This document shows, piece after piece, positions 40,424 to 49,453 of a stretch of DNA of 64,000 bases. The DNA lies in NCBI GenBank assembly GCA_964571855.1, contig CAZNDO010000006.1, positions 112,654-176,653 on the forward strand, written 5' to 3'. The position numbers and the translations under genes were made by a program. How positions within the stretch are numbered: the stretch's first letter is position 1; every line of letters begins with the position of its first letter. The notes under the pieces are model-generated. The model worked only from the letters and a program-made list of their open reading frames with translations, was not told where the DNA came from and did not search any database. Origin of the DNA: CAYYFX01 sp964571855. GTDB taxonomy: Bacteria > ARS69.

Positions 40424-41197
40424 CTACCAGATCTCCCGGCGATCGGACACGTTCCAGAACGTGAGGGAGCCCGAGGACTCGCCCACCACGTCGAGCACGC
40501 CGTCGCCGTCCAGGTCGAACAGCGAGATGGGATAGCCGAAGCCGTCGGTGGCCCACTCGATGTTCAAGGTGGTCGTGTCGATGACGTAGCCGTCGTTCGT
40601 GACGATCTCGGCCACCTGGTCCCCGTCCACGTCGGCGATCAGCATGGCGCCGGGCTCCACGAAGTCCCGGCCCTCCTTCTCCCGGAAGAACTCCACGCCG
40701 TCGTAGTAGACGATCTTGTTGTCCGCGCAGACCACGATCTCCAGCGAGGGGTCGCGGTCCACGTCGGCCACCGCCATCGCGGAGAGGCTCTTGAACTTCT
40801 CCTCCACCGACTCCCACAGCAGCTCGAACTTCTCCGTGCCCCACACGTAGATGCGCGCGGCGGTGGTGTAGGCCACGATCTCCTCGCGGCCGTCCCGGTC
40901 CAGATCCTCCGCGAAGAGCCCCTTCACCGTCCCCTCCAGGGGGAAGCTCTTCCAGCGCTCGCGCAGCCCCTTGCCGTCCGACTCGTACAGGTGGACGACG
41001 CGCTTCGTGTCCGCGTACACGAACGCGGTCTCCCCCTTCGTCTCCGGGTTCGCGTACAGCGCGAACGACGGGAAGCGCGCGGAGAGACGGTGGATCTCCG
41101 AGACGAGCGTCTCGGCGGGGGCCTGCGCGAGGGACGCTCCGGGCACGAACACGACGGCGACCCACGCGAGCGCCGTGCGCAACCGGTTCCGGTTCAT
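40424..41197 (-). CDS. Secreted FG-GAP/VCBS-like repeat protein
   Basis: 257 residues with a signal peptide (1-25, ending SLAQA). The body is composed of beta-propeller-like repeats with calcium-loop cores: AEDLDRDGREEIVAY, VADVDRDPSLEIVV, IADVDGDQVAEIV and FDLDGDGVLDVV. Such repeats occur in extracellular binding proteins. AGGAGACTCC precedes the ATG at 41197. It is shorter than full integrin-like propellers, and the C-terminus simply ends in a strand (LTFWNVSDRREIW). No partner gene is evident. Confidence 0.8.
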   Translation of the reverse strand: MNRNRLRTALAWVAVVFVPGASLAQAPAETLVSEIHRLSARFPSFALYANPETKGETAFVYADTKRVVHLYESDGKGLRERWKSFPLEGTVKGLFAEDLDRDGREEIVAYTTAARIYVWGTEKFELLWESVEEKFKSLSAMAVADVDRDPSLEIVVCADNKIVYYDGVEFFREKEGRDFVEPGAMLIADVDGDQVAEIVTNDGYVIDTTTLNIEWATDGFGYPISLFDLDGDGVLDVVGESSGSLTFWNVSDRREIW

Positions 41198-41316
41198 GGA
41201 GTCTCCTGGGTAGGGGAGGGGATTTCCGCGTTCGATTCTACGGGGGGGCCGGCCCGCCCGCCACCCCCGACCCGGGCCGGTTCCGGAGCGGGCGAGGCGC
41301 CGCGCGCGCGCGGCGG

Positions 41317-41940
41317 TCATGCAGCGTCCAGCGCCGTCCGCAGGGCACGCACCGCCGCCAGGGGGTCCGGAGCGGCCGCCACCGCCGCGACGACCGCCAC
41401 GCCGGCGGCGCCGGCGCGGATCACCGCGGCGGCGTTCGCGGCATCGATGCCGCCGATCCCCACGACCGGGACGTCCACGGAGGCGGCGATCTCGCCGACG
41501 CGCCCGGTTCCGATCGGCTCCGGGAGGCCGGGCTTCGTGGAGGTCCCGTACACGGGGCCCACGCCGAGGTAGTCGCAGCCGTCGCGCACGAGACGTCTCG
41601 CCGCCTCGACCGTGCGCGCGGACCCGCCGAGCAGGAACGGCCGCGGCCAGCGGGCCCGCGCCTCCGCCGGCGGCATGTCGTCCGGCCCGAGGTGCAGCCC
41701 GCCGGCGCCCGCGGCGAGCGCCACCTCCAGGAGGTCGTTCACGACGAGGATCCTCCCGGCGGCGCGCGCGCAGGCGACCAGCTCGGCGGCGACGGGGACG
41801 AGCTCCGCCGCGGTCCGCCGCTTGTCGCGCAGCTGCACCACGTCCGCCCCGCCGGCGAACGCGGCGCGTGCCACGTCCAGGTGCGTGCGGCCGGGAACCA
41901 GGGTCTCGTCCGTGAGGACGTGCAGCCAGGGTCGATCCAT
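41317..41940 (-). CDS. thiE: Thiamine-phosphate synthase
   Basis: 207 residues. Joins the pyrimidine (HMP-PP) and thiazole phosphate moieties of thiamine. TIM-barrel signatures: VVQLRDKRRTAAEL, LVVNDLLEVALAAGAGGLHLGPDDMP, DYLGVGPVYGTSTKPG and VVGIGGIDAANAAAV. Complete and of normal length. No other thiamine gene is adjacent and I saw no TPP riboswitch upstream. The ATG at 41940 lacks a strong ribosome site. Confidence 0.94.
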   Translation of the reverse strand: MDRPWLHVLTDETLVPGRTHLDVARAAFAGGADVVQLRDKRRTAAELVPVAAELVACARAAGRILVVNDLLEVALAAGAGGLHLGPDDMPPAEARARWPRPFLLGGSARTVEAARRLVRDGCDYLGVGPVYGTSTKPGLPEPIGTGRVGEIAASVDVPVVGIGGIDAANAAAVIRAGAAGVAVVAAVAAAPDPLAAVRALRTALDAA

Positions 41941-42029
41941 CGCGGCATGATCCGCCGCGCGGATCGCGCCGGCAAGGGGCGCGCGCCTTCGCGCTTCCCA
42001 ACCGCCGCGTCGCGTCCGATCCTGCGCGC

Positions 42030-43145
42030 ATGCGCCTCCTCTTCGCCACGAGCATCGCGACCTGGGGCGGCGGCGAGGCGTGGATGCTCGCCGCGGCCGC
42101 CGGCCTCCGCGCCCGCGGACATGACGTCGTGCTCGCCGCGAAGGACCGCTCCGCCATCGCGGCGCGCGCGCGGGCGGCGGGGCTGGACGTGGCGGCCATG
42201 CCGTTCGCGGCGGATGCGGACGTCGTGTCCTTCGCGCGGGCGTGGCGGCTGTGTCGCGCACGGCGCATCGAGGCGGTCGTGGTGAACATGGACCGGGTGC
42301 TGCGCACCGCGGGGACGGCCGCGCGCCTGGCGGGCGTGCGCGTGGTGCTCCCGCGCCGGGGCAGCGAGTTCCCGCTCAAGCCCGGCCCGCTGTACCGCTT
42401 CACGTACCGGAACGTCGCCACGGGGGTCCTCGTGAACTCGCGCGCCACGGAGCGCACGCTGCTGGAGCGCGCCGCCTGGCGTCCGGCCGGGAAGGTGACC
42501 GTGCTCCCGAACGGGGTGGACACGGAGCGCTTCGCGGGCGGCCGCCCCCGCGCCGCGGTGCGCGCGGAGATCGGCGTCCCGGAGGACGCATTCGTGCTGC
42601 TCGTCGTCGGCGAGCTCACGACGCGCAAGAATCCCGCGCTCGTGCTGGACGCCCTGACCCGGCTGGACGCCGGCGACCGCGCGCCGGTCGCGCTCTTCGC
42701 GGGCGAGGGCGCCGAGCGGGCCTCGCTCGAGCGCCGCATCGCGGCCGAGGGACTCGCCGGCCGTGTGCGCCTGCTCGGCTTCCGCGACGATGTCCCGGAT
42801 CTCCTCGCCGCCGCGGATCTCCTGGTGCACCCGTCGCGCGTGGAGGGGTTCGGCTACGCGGTGGCCGAGGCGATGGCCGCCGGCCTCCCCGTGGTGGCAA
42901 CCCGCGCCAGCAGCCTCCCGGAGATCGTGGCCGACGGCGAGACCGGGCTCCTCTTCCCCGTCGACGATGCGGCCGCGCTCGCGCGGGCCATCGCGGTGTA
43001 CGCGGGCGACCCCGCGCGCCGGGCGGGCGACGGCGCCCGCGGGCGCGAGCGTGTGGCCCGCGAGTTCTCCCGGGAGCGCCGCCTCGACGAGCTGGAGTCC
43101 CTGCTCGCGCGGGAGATCGAGGCGTCGCGCCGTCGCCCGCGGTGA
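42030..43145 (+). CDS. Glycosyltransferase family 4/1-like
   Basis: 371 residues, GT-B fold. N-terminal Rossmann half starts LLFATSIATWGGGEAWM; the C-terminal donor-binding half has VTVLPNGVDTERFAG, VVGELTTRKNPALVLDAL and the E-x7-E-like HPSRVEGFGYAVAEAMAAGLPVVAT segment. It transfers a sugar from a nucleotide donor, probably onto a surface glycan or lipid. It stands alone, divergent from thiE, so its pathway is not indicated. Weak ribosome site. Confidence 0.9.
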   Translation: MRLLFATSIATWGGGEAWMLAAAAGLRARGHDVVLAAKDRSAIAARARAAGLDVAAMPFAADADVVSFARAWRLCRARRIEAVVVNMDRVLRTAGTAARLAGVRVVLPRRGSEFPLKPGPLYRFTYRNVATGVLVNSRATERTLLERAAWRPAGKVTVLPNGVDTERFAGGRPRAAVRAEIGVPEDAFVLLVVGELTTRKNPALVLDALTRLDAGDRAPVALFAGEGAERASLERRIAAEGLAGRVRLLGFRDDVPDLLAAADLLVHPSRVEGFGYAVAEAMAAGLPVVATRASSLPEIVADGETGLLFPVDDAAALARAIAVYAGDPARRAGDGARGRERVAREFSRERRLDELESLLAREIEASRRRPR

Positions 43146-43154
43146 GCGGACGCC

Positions 43155-44960
43155 TCACTCCGCCGCGTCGCGCGCCGCCTCGCGCCACACCGCGCGCACC
43201 ACGTCGGCGTCGCGCAGCGCCCCGCTGGGCCGGTCGCGGATCAGGTACAGCGCCGGCTCCTCCTCGAACCGGACGTCGAAGCGCCGGGCGACCTCGGCGG
43301 CGTCCTCCGCGGACACCCAACGGACCCGCAGGACCGGGCTGTGCACCGACAGCGCGACCCCGAGGAGGCGCCGTCCCTCGTCGGACGCCGGGTCCGCGCG
43401 CAGCAGGAAGACGGCCGGCGGCTCGTCCAGCCGGTGGGCCGCGCCGGCCAGCTCGCCCAGCCCGCGGCCGTCCGCGGGCGCCCGGCGCCTCCACAGCGCC
43501 ACACCGTCGCGCGCCCGCTCCAGCCAGGCGCGCTCGCGCGTCACGGCCGCGAGCTCCACGAGGAAGCGCAACGCCTCGCCGTTCCACGCCGGATCGGCGG
43601 GAAGCGCGCGCACGAAGGCCGGCACGTCCGCGTCGTGCGCCACGCTGCGGAACACGCCGCCGGCCTCGTGGTGCTTCACGAGTCCCTCCGCCACGCGCTC
43701 CGCCGCGCGGAGCGCCGCGGGCGCGCCGGTCAGCGCGTGGATCGCGAGCAGGCCGAGTCCGGCCTCCGCCTGGTCCAGCAGGTTCCCCGGCCCGGGCACG
43801 GCCAGCACGCGCCGCGCCCGCCCGTCCTCGTCGAGTCCCTCGCGCAGCAGGCGCGGTCCCGCGCGCCGCACCGCCGCCACGACGCGGTCGTCGCCGAACA
43901 CCGCCGCGTAGGTGCCGAAGACGCTCATGGCCTCGAAGTTCCCGCCGGCGGGCACCGTGCCGGAGCGCGGCGGCGCGGCCGCGCCGCGCACCTCGGGGTC
44001 GCGCTTCGCGTAGTGCTCCGCCCCGGTCTCCACGAGCTCGCGCCGGGCCGGATCGTAGATGTCGGCGGCCACCGACGCCGCGTACACCGGATCGACGCCT
44101 TCGCGCAGCTTGTCGTTGAGGAACCTCAGCACGCCCAGCGCCTCCGCACCGATCGGGAGGCTCCGCGTCCGCACGAACTGCAGGCACAGCAGCCGGCCCA
44201 GGCGGAGGTTCCCGCGCAGGGTCTTCTCGTGGTGGGGCAGGCTGTCCGGGATGGCGTAGGCGCGGTGGAACCCGCCGTCCACCGGGTCCGCCAGCGGCCC
44301 CGTGCGCAGCGGGAAGAGCTCCCGGGCCAGCGTCTCCGCGCTCCGCCGCGGGAGCTCCGGGGACGCCACCTCGGCCAGGAAGACCAGCGAGCCGGGATCG
44401 ACGTCGCGGTGGACCGGCGTCACGGGCAGGTCGCCCCGCTCCGAAAGCTCGATCAGGCGCTGCGCCGCCTGCGCCGCGAACGACCCGCCGCGGATCTCCA
44501 TCGCGGTCCCCGCGGCGCGCGGCTCCGGCGACGGCCGCGCGGCCGGGTCGCGCCACTGCTCCAGGCGGAACGCGAGCACGTCGGGCGGCAGGGGCGCGGC
44601 GGACGCGAAGGCCCGGCCGTCGGCGTCGAGGAAGTGGAACGAGGGAAGCAGCCCGCTCGGGATGGACCACGCGTCGCGCAGCTCGGGGAACTCCTCCGCG
44701 TCCGCGAGCACCGGCACCCAGTCCGCCGCCAGCCGCGCGCGGACGTCCTCGTCCCGGAACACGCGCTCCGGCAGCAGGAAGTGGTCCCACGTCCAGGGCG
44801 CGGTGAGCACCAGGAACACCGGGCGGCCGGTCTCCCGGGCCTCCCGGAACGCGGCGCCGGAGAACGGCCGCCAGTCCACCCCCGCGTCCATCCAGGATGC
44901 GCGGGCGGCCGGCGGGGCGAAGGCGAGCGCGACGAGCGCGAGCGCCGGGAAGCGGATCAT
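43155..44960 (-). CDS. YyaL/DUF255-like protein lacking the thioredoxin cysteines
   Basis: 601 residues with a signal peptide (about 1-22). An N-terminal thioredoxin-like domain (about 25-135) aligns with the DUF255 family, but the WCHWCH-type motif is replaced by APWTWDHFL, so it has no redox cysteines. The rest is an alpha/alpha-barrel glycosidase-like fold with the YyaL signature DPVDGGFHRAYAIPDSLPHHEKTL. It is the last gene after four membrane-protein genes on the same strand, 26 bases after the previous stop. Probably periplasmic. A binding role is likelier than catalysis for the thioredoxin part. Confidence 0.8.
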   Translation of the reverse strand: MIRFPALALVALAFAPPAARASWMDAGVDWRPFSGAAFREARETGRPVFLVLTAPWTWDHFLLPERVFRDEDVRARLAADWVPVLADAEEFPELRDAWSIPSGLLPSFHFLDADGRAFASAAPLPPDVLAFRLEQWRDPAARPSPEPRAAGTAMEIRGGSFAAQAAQRLIELSERGDLPVTPVHRDVDPGSLVFLAEVASPELPRRSAETLARELFPLRTGPLADPVDGGFHRAYAIPDSLPHHEKTLRGNLRLGRLLCLQFVRTRSLPIGAEALGVLRFLNDKLREGVDPVYAASVAADIYDPARRELVETGAEHYAKRDPEVRGAAAPPRSGTVPAGGNFEAMSVFGTYAAVFGDDRVVAAVRRAGPRLLREGLDEDGRARRVLAVPGPGNLLDQAEAGLGLLAIHALTGAPAALRAAERVAEGLVKHHEAGGVFRSVAHDADVPAFVRALPADPAWNGEALRFLVELAAVTRERAWLERARDGVALWRRRAPADGRGLGELAGAAHRLDEPPAVFLLRADPASDEGRRLLGVALSVHSPVLRVRWVSAEDAAEVARRFDVRFEEEPALYLIRDRPSGALRDADVVRAVWREAARDAAE

Positions 44961-44986
44961 GACGGGCAGGACCCGGAGGGGAAAGG

Positions 44987-45667
44987 TCAGAGGATGCCGA
45001 GCCAGGTGCCGAACAGGAACTCCAGCCGTCCGATGAGCAGGGAGATGCGCGCCATCACCGTGTATCCGAAGCTGGCGCCGAACGCGATCATGAGCACCCA
45101 GATCCCGGCCCGCGACGCCTTCCCGAAGGCCCCCGTGTGCTCCTTCGAGAAGAAGAAGTAGATGAGCCCGCAGATCACGCCGCCCACGATCACGATGTGC
45201 GAGAACGTGAACATCACGGCCGCGAGCGGGTTCGCCGCATCCACCACGAAGAGCGGCAGTTCCAGCGTCTTCTTCACCTGCAGGATGAAGTCCGAGACGA
45301 GGTACCGCGTGAGGTTCGAGCCCGCGGTGTACCCGATGATGAACGCCATGGACCAGCGCGAGATCCACGCGATCGGCGTCACGAGCCGAAGGAGCAGGAT
45401 GATCCCGAGGACCAGCGGGATGAGGTACACCCACTTCGGGTCCTGGCCCTGCGCGGCGGGCACCAGGTTCGCGAAGGACGCCGGGAACAGCTTCGCCAGG
45501 AGGTTCGGGATGATCTCCTGCCAGAACCCCTGCACCATCCAGTACGCGGCGGACACGCCCACGAAGAGGTGCTCCGCGAACTTGTACAGCGGGTTGTCCT
45601 TCACCAGGAAGCTGAAGATCATCAGGGTCAGGAGGGCCCCGATCCACACCTGCAGGTCGGTAGACAC
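44987..45667 (-). CDS. Polytopic membrane protein, 226 residues
   Basis: Family not recognised by name. Six or so transmembrane helices are evident (LQVWIGALLTLMIFSFLV near the N-terminus, VYLIPLVLGIILLLRLV, AVMFTFSHIVIVGGVICGLIYFFF, AGIWVLMIAFGASFGYTVM). A conserved-looking KDNPLYKFAEHLFVGVSAAYWMV segment follows helix one. GTG start with AGGAGG upstream at 45667. It sits nine bases after the preceding gene in a tight five-gene membrane locus. Confidence 0.8.
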   Translation of the reverse strand: MSTDLQVWIGALLTLMIFSFLVKDNPLYKFAEHLFVGVSAAYWMVQGFWQEIIPNLLAKLFPASFANLVPAAQGQDPKWVYLIPLVLGIILLLRLVTPIAWISRWSMAFIIGYTAGSNLTRYLVSDFILQVKKTLELPLFVVDAANPLAAVMFTFSHIVIVGGVICGLIYFFFSKEHTGAFGKASRAGIWVLMIAFGASFGYTVMARISLLIGRLEFLFGTWLGIL

Positions 45668-45676
45668 GCGTCCCTC

Positions 45677-46549
45677 CTAGCGCCGCCGTGCGCGGCCGCG
45701 CTGCGCGAAGTACGAGATGTTGCCCAGGATCACGAACGCCACGATGACCATGTGCGCGATGGTCTGCGGGAACATGCGCACCAGCGCCACCTGCGCCGCC
45801 TCGTGGAACTCCGGATGGTCGTCCAGCAGGAGCCGCTCGTACTCCGCGGCGCCCTGCAGGCCGCCGAGCAGGCCGCGAAGCTGCGTGGGGTAGTACGGGT
45901 ACAGCAGGGGCGCCTCCACCGCGGTGACCCCGCCGCCCACCGGCACGCCCGTGGGATCGCCGGCGAACTGCACCCACTCCTTCACGCCCGGGAAGCCGGA
46001 CCCCACGGCGAGGATCATGGTGAAGTCCCGCACGGTGGTGATGGGCGCCATCATCGGGATGTCGCGCACGGAGCGCGACGGGATGTCCCCGTAGCCCGCG
46101 TCCGTCGTGTACTGGCCCTTGAAGTCCGAGGTCAGGGACTGGATGAGTCCCTGGTTCCCCACCTTGTAGCCCAGGTTCACGTAGTCCTCGCCGTACACGA
46201 GGTCCGGGAAGTCCGGGAGGACCACGGTCCCGATGGCGTTCGTGATGAGCGGCGGGCCGGTGGCCCAGATCGTCATCAGGTACAGCTTCAGGTCCTTCTT
46301 CAGGATGTGCCGCACGAGCGCGTGGGCCATCGGGTCGTTCTCCGGCACCGTGCTCGGGCCGTAGTCCAGCGAGAGCAGCACCCGCGAGCCCGGCGGGAGC
46401 GCGTCCACGGCCTCGTACAGGTCCACGACGATCGGGCTGGGGACCACCGGGGCCGGGCGCCGCAGGATGAGCGGCACGGTGACCGCCACCGCCACGAACA
46501 GGAAGATCCAGCGCCGGTCCAGCCGGCCCAGGCGTTCGAGGAAGCCCAC
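45677..46549 (-). CDS. Membrane-anchored extracytoplasmic protein, 290 residues
   Basis: Not assigned to a named family. One N-terminal transmembrane anchor (RWIFLFVAVAVTVPLIL) and a C-terminal helix (AHMVIVAFVILGNISYF) flank an alpha/beta domain (about 40-255). That domain has SRVLLSLDYGPSTVPENDPMA, KLYLMTIWATGPPL and VGSGFPGVKEWVQF, compatible with a Rossmann-like binding domain. GTG start at 46549, one base from the upstream stop, hence translationally coupled. Part of the five-gene membrane locus. Confidence 0.78.
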   Translation of the reverse strand: MGFLERLGRLDRRWIFLFVAVAVTVPLILRRPAPVVPSPIVVDLYEAVDALPPGSRVLLSLDYGPSTVPENDPMAHALVRHILKKDLKLYLMTIWATGPPLITNAIGTVVLPDFPDLVYGEDYVNLGYKVGNQGLIQSLTSDFKGQYTTDAGYGDIPSRSVRDIPMMAPITTVRDFTMILAVGSGFPGVKEWVQFAGDPTGVPVGGGVTAVEAPLLYPYYPTQLRGLLGGLQGAAEYERLLLDDHPEFHEAAQVALVRMFPQTIAHMVIVAFVILGNISYFAQRGRARRR

Positions 46550-46550
46550 G

Positions 46551-47234
46551 TCAGTCCCCCCCGCCCAGGTGCGACCGCTCGATCCCCAGGATCAGCCGCA
46601 GCGAGTTCGAGATGATCCCGAGCGCGATCCCGATCTGGATGGTGCGCTGGCCCGCGAGGTTCGGCACGGACATGATCCATGCCGACAGGTTGGGCACGTG
46701 CAGGTAGTCGCTCCACGGCGCCGGGATCCAGCTCGTCATGGCCACGCCGACCGGCGTGCGGCCGAGCAGGATCACGAAGGCGGCGACCAGCAGCACGGTG
46801 GCCTCGGGCGTCTTCGCCCGGAACGCGCGGTAGCTGGCGGAGGCCACGAAGAACGCGAGCAGCGAGAACATGGTGGCCTGGCACGGCACGAAGATCGCCT
46901 TGTACAGCCAGTCGTACCAGAGCCGCGGATCGCCGAGCGAGAGCTTCCAGTCCCCGTCGGAGCCCAGCTTGCCGAGCCCCACGACCAGCATGACCAGGAA
47001 GCCGGCCAGCGTGACCATCGAGTAGCCCCACTCGTGGTCCCGGCGCGACACCTTCGTGAGGTGCACGCGCAGCAGGTTGCCGCCGCCGAGCACGAACGCG
47101 AACGCGGCGATGATGTTGAAGAAGTCCGGGATCCGCTCCTCGATCTCGCCGAAGGGCTCGCGCGGGATGAAGTACCCCGCGATGAGCAGCACGCCCACGA
47201 TGCCGGTGATGAAGAGCGGGACGGTCCTCTTCAA
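46551..47234 (-). CDS. Polytopic membrane protein, 227 residues
   Basis: Family not recognised by name. About six helices (TVPLFITGIVGVLLIAGYFI, FNIIAAFAFVLGGGNLL, MVTLAGFLVMLVVGLGKL, MFSLLAFFVASASYRAF, VLLVAAFVILLG, QIGIALGIISNSLRLIL). The loop RVHLTKVSRRDHEWGYS is strongly basic and probably cytoplasmic. TTG start at 47234 with GGAGGG upstream. Co-transcribed with its neighbours. Confidence 0.78.
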   Translation of the reverse strand: MKRTVPLFITGIVGVLLIAGYFIPREPFGEIEERIPDFFNIIAAFAFVLGGGNLLRVHLTKVSRRDHEWGYSMVTLAGFLVMLVVGLGKLGSDGDWKLSLGDPRLWYDWLYKAIFVPCQATMFSLLAFFVASASYRAFRAKTPEATVLLVAAFVILLGRTPVGVAMTSWIPAPWSDYLHVPNLSAWIMSVPNLAGQRTIQIGIALGIISNSLRLILGIERSHLGGGD

Positions 47235-47283
47235 CGCGTGCTCCCTCCGGACGGGCCGCGGGCGGCCGTCCCGTTCCGTGCGG

Positions 47284-48510
47284 TCAGTTCGCGCCCGACC
47301 ACAGCCACTGCAGCGCGCGGTTCACGCCGGCCACCGCCGGCGACGCCGACACCGCGGCGATCGACGCGAACAGGCTGCCGAGCGTCACGAACACCATGGC
47401 CATCAGCTTCCCGAAGTCCTGCCCCTTCAGCGAGCCCAGCATCTTCTCGTCCTGCGACAGGTACGCGCTGGCCGCGAAGAGCTCCTCGCCGATCAGCGTG
47501 TAGTCGCAGGCCGCCACGAAGAACGGCAGCTGCGTGGGCATGGCCGTGCCCGCCACCTGGATGGCGCCGATGGAGTTGCCCGTCTCGGCGAGGATGAGCG
47601 ACTCGGCGAAGAACGCCCCGAGGTAGAAGCAGGTGGCCGGCTTCTTCCGCAGCATGAGCCCGTCCACGTGCGCGACGAAGCCGAACTGCTCGTCCGTGAC
47701 GTAGTAGATGCTGTCCTCGCGGTAGGCGTCCGGCCGGCCCGCGGCCAGGTACGCCTCCTTCACCGTCTCCCGCGCCGTGGACATGACCAGCGATCGGCTG
47801 GTGGGCATGAGCAGGCTGGTCTCGTACTCCGCCACCATCTTCGAGATGGAGCCCAGGATGGTGATGCCGGCCACGGTCTGCACGTTGTCCATGTCCTGCA
47901 GCCCGGCCACGTACAGCACCGGCTGCCCCATCTCCGTGGCGCGCCCCACCGCCTCGGTCACCGCGTCCATGCCCGCGATCTTGCGGATGTAGAGCTTCTT
48001 GCCGGACTGCGCGCGCAGGATGTTGATCCAGATGGCGGCGCACACGATCAGCATGACCACGAGCGTGGCCAGCCGGCCGCGGTTGAACCACTGCGCCTCG
48101 GCGCGCACGGGCGGCGACTCCGCGGACCCGCCCTCGCCGCCCGGGCCGACGGCCACGATGCGGTACCGGTAGTCCCGGTCCGGGTGGACCGAGACGTCGC
48201 GCCAGTCCGCGGACGCGGCGCCCAGGAGCACCTGCTCCTCGAACTCCCCGCCGCCTTCCGCGCGCAGGATGCGGTAGCCGGTCACGCCGGTGGGTCCCGC
48301 CTCCGGGGACGGCTTCCAGCTCAGCAGCAGCGCGTGCCCGGCGTCGTTCGGCGCATCCTCGACCGCGAGGCTGACCGGCGGCGCCGCCGGCGGCAGGGTC
48401 GGCGGAGCCTCGTCCTGGGCAAGCGCGGCGGGAACGGGGAGAAGAAGGCGGAGCGCGAGGAGGATCGGGAGGAGCCCGCAGGACGGGCGGAGACGGTCAG
48501 TGCTCCCCAT
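47284..48510 (-). CDS. Fibronectin III / DUF6754-like membrane protein
   Basis: 408 residues. After a signal peptide (about 1-32, ending ALAQ) come a Pro-rich linker, a fibronectin III domain (about 50-135; LLLSWKPSPEAGPTGVTGYRILRA) and one transmembrane helix (LATLVVMLIVCAAIWINIL). A cytoplasmic or membrane-associated domain of the DUF6754 type follows, starting KKLYIRKIAGMDAVTEAVGRA and ending in two hydrophobic segments. DUF6754 has no assigned function. I chose the ATG at 48510; earlier in-frame codons give an Arg-rich unlikely N-terminus. First gene of the membrane locus, behind a TTGACA promoter. Confidence 0.8.
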   Translation of the reverse strand: MGSTDRLRPSCGLLPILLALRLLLPVPAALAQDEAPPTLPPAAPPVSLAVEDAPNDAGHALLLSWKPSPEAGPTGVTGYRILRAEGGGEFEEQVLLGAASADWRDVSVHPDRDYRYRIVAVGPGGEGGSAESPPVRAEAQWFNRGRLATLVVMLIVCAAIWINILRAQSGKKLYIRKIAGMDAVTEAVGRATEMGQPVLYVAGLQDMDNVQTVAGITILGSISKMVAEYETSLLMPTSRSLVMSTARETVKEAYLAAGRPDAYREDSIYYVTDEQFGFVAHVDGLMLRKKPATCFYLGAFFAESLILAETGNSIGAIQVAGTAMPTQLPFFVAACDYTLIGEELFAASAYLSQDEKMLGSLKGQDFGKLMAMVFVTLGSLFASIAAVSASPAVAGVNRALQWLWSGAN

Positions 48511-48573
48511 CGCGGCGCGGCCCTCCCGGGTTCCTCGATCAGGCACCGGGCGGGCCCCGGTTCGAATGAGGGC

Positions 48574-48602
48574 AGCGTGGAGGCGAATGCGCCCCGTGTC
48601 AA
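48574..48602 (-). promoter_or_regulatory. Promoter of the DUF6754 membrane locus
   Basis: Perfect TTGACA (48597-48602), 17 bases, CACGCT (48574-48579) on the minus strand; the -10 is weak. Confidence 0.4.
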
Positions 48603-48642
48603 GTCGCCGGGGACGACGGCGGTCCGGCGGGGACGGACGCGG

Positions 48643-48671
48643 TTGACCGCGGGACACGCCGCTGGCACGAT
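48643..48671 (+). promoter_or_regulatory. Promoter of the HAD hydrolase gene
   Basis: TTGACC (48643-48648), 17 bases, CACGAT (48666-48671), 25 bases before the ATG. Confidence 0.45.
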
Positions 48672-48695
48672 TCGCGCCCCTCACGGACGGAAACG

Positions 48696-49385
48696 ATGCG
48701 CGTCATCCTCTTCGACATCGACGGGACGCTGCTGCTGACCGGCGGAGCCGGCCTCGCGGCCCTGACGCACGCGTTCCAGGAGCTGCATCGCGTGGAGAAC
48801 GCGGCGGACGGCGTGGAGTTCCACGGGCGCACCGATCCCCTGATCCTGGACTCCATCGCCACGCGCGTCCTGGGGCGGTCGCTCTCCGCAGCCGAGCTCG
48901 AGGAGCTGTTCCGGCGCTACCTGGTGCACCTGCCCGGCGCGCTGGAGGAGCGCCCGTACCGCGTGCTGCCGGGCGCGCGGGAGCTGGTGGAGGCGCTGCA
49001 CGCGTCCGGCGACGTCCTGCTCGGTCTCGCCACCGGCAACGTCGAGCCGGCGGCGTGGGCGAAACTGGCGCGGGGCGGCCTCGATGGCTACTTCACGTTC
49101 GGCGGCTTCGGCTCGGACAGCGCGGACCGCGCGGAGCTCACGCGGCTGGCCGTGGAGCGCGGCCGCGCCCGCGCCGGCGCCGGTGCCGAGGTCGTGCTCG
49201 TCGGGGACACCGTGCACGACGTCCGCTGCGCCGCGGCGAGCGGCGTCCCGTGCCTGGCCGTCGCCACCGGGAACGCCTCGGAGGGGACCCTCGCGGCGGC
49301 CGGGGCCGCCCGCACCGTGCCGTCCCTGGACGACCCCCGGGCGGCCGAGTTCCTGGGGCTTCCTCCGGTGCGCACCCGCGTTTGA
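48696..49385 (+). CDS. HAD-family hydrolase, phosphoglycolate phosphatase-like
   Basis: 229 residues. The HAD nucleophile motif ILFDIDGTLLLTGG is at the N-terminus, with motif II near LGLATGN, and motif IV at VVLVGDTVHDVRCAAASG. The helical cap is of the phosphoglycolate phosphatase/beta-phosphoglucomutase class. It hydrolyses a small phosphorylated metabolite; the substrate is not deducible. The following cupredoxin gene has its own promoter overlapping the stop. Confidence 0.9.
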   Translation: MRVILFDIDGTLLLTGGAGLAALTHAFQELHRVENAADGVEFHGRTDPLILDSIATRVLGRSLSAAELEELFRRYLVHLPGALEERPYRVLPGARELVEALHASGDVLLGLATGNVEPAAWAKLARGGLDGYFTFGGFGSDSADRAELTRLAVERGRARAGAGAEVVLVGDTVHDVRCAAASGVPCLAVATGNASEGTLAAAGAARTVPSLDDPRAAEFLGLPPVRTRV

Positions 49386-49410
49386 CCCCCGCCCCTCCCG
49401 GTGCTAGAGT
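49382..49410 (+). promoter_or_regulatory. Promoter of the cupredoxin-nth operon
   Basis: TTGACC (49382-49387), 17 bases, TAGAGT (49405-49410), preceded by GTGC. The -35 box overlaps the HAD stop codon. Confidence 0.6.
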
Positions 49411-49453
49411 CTCCACGTCCGGTTCCCCCGACCGGTCGTTCCCGGAGGCCCGC

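Noticed and set aside
41941..42029. TPP riboswitch upstream of thiE
   Set aside because: The region is too short and lacks the conserved CTGAGA and related core elements.
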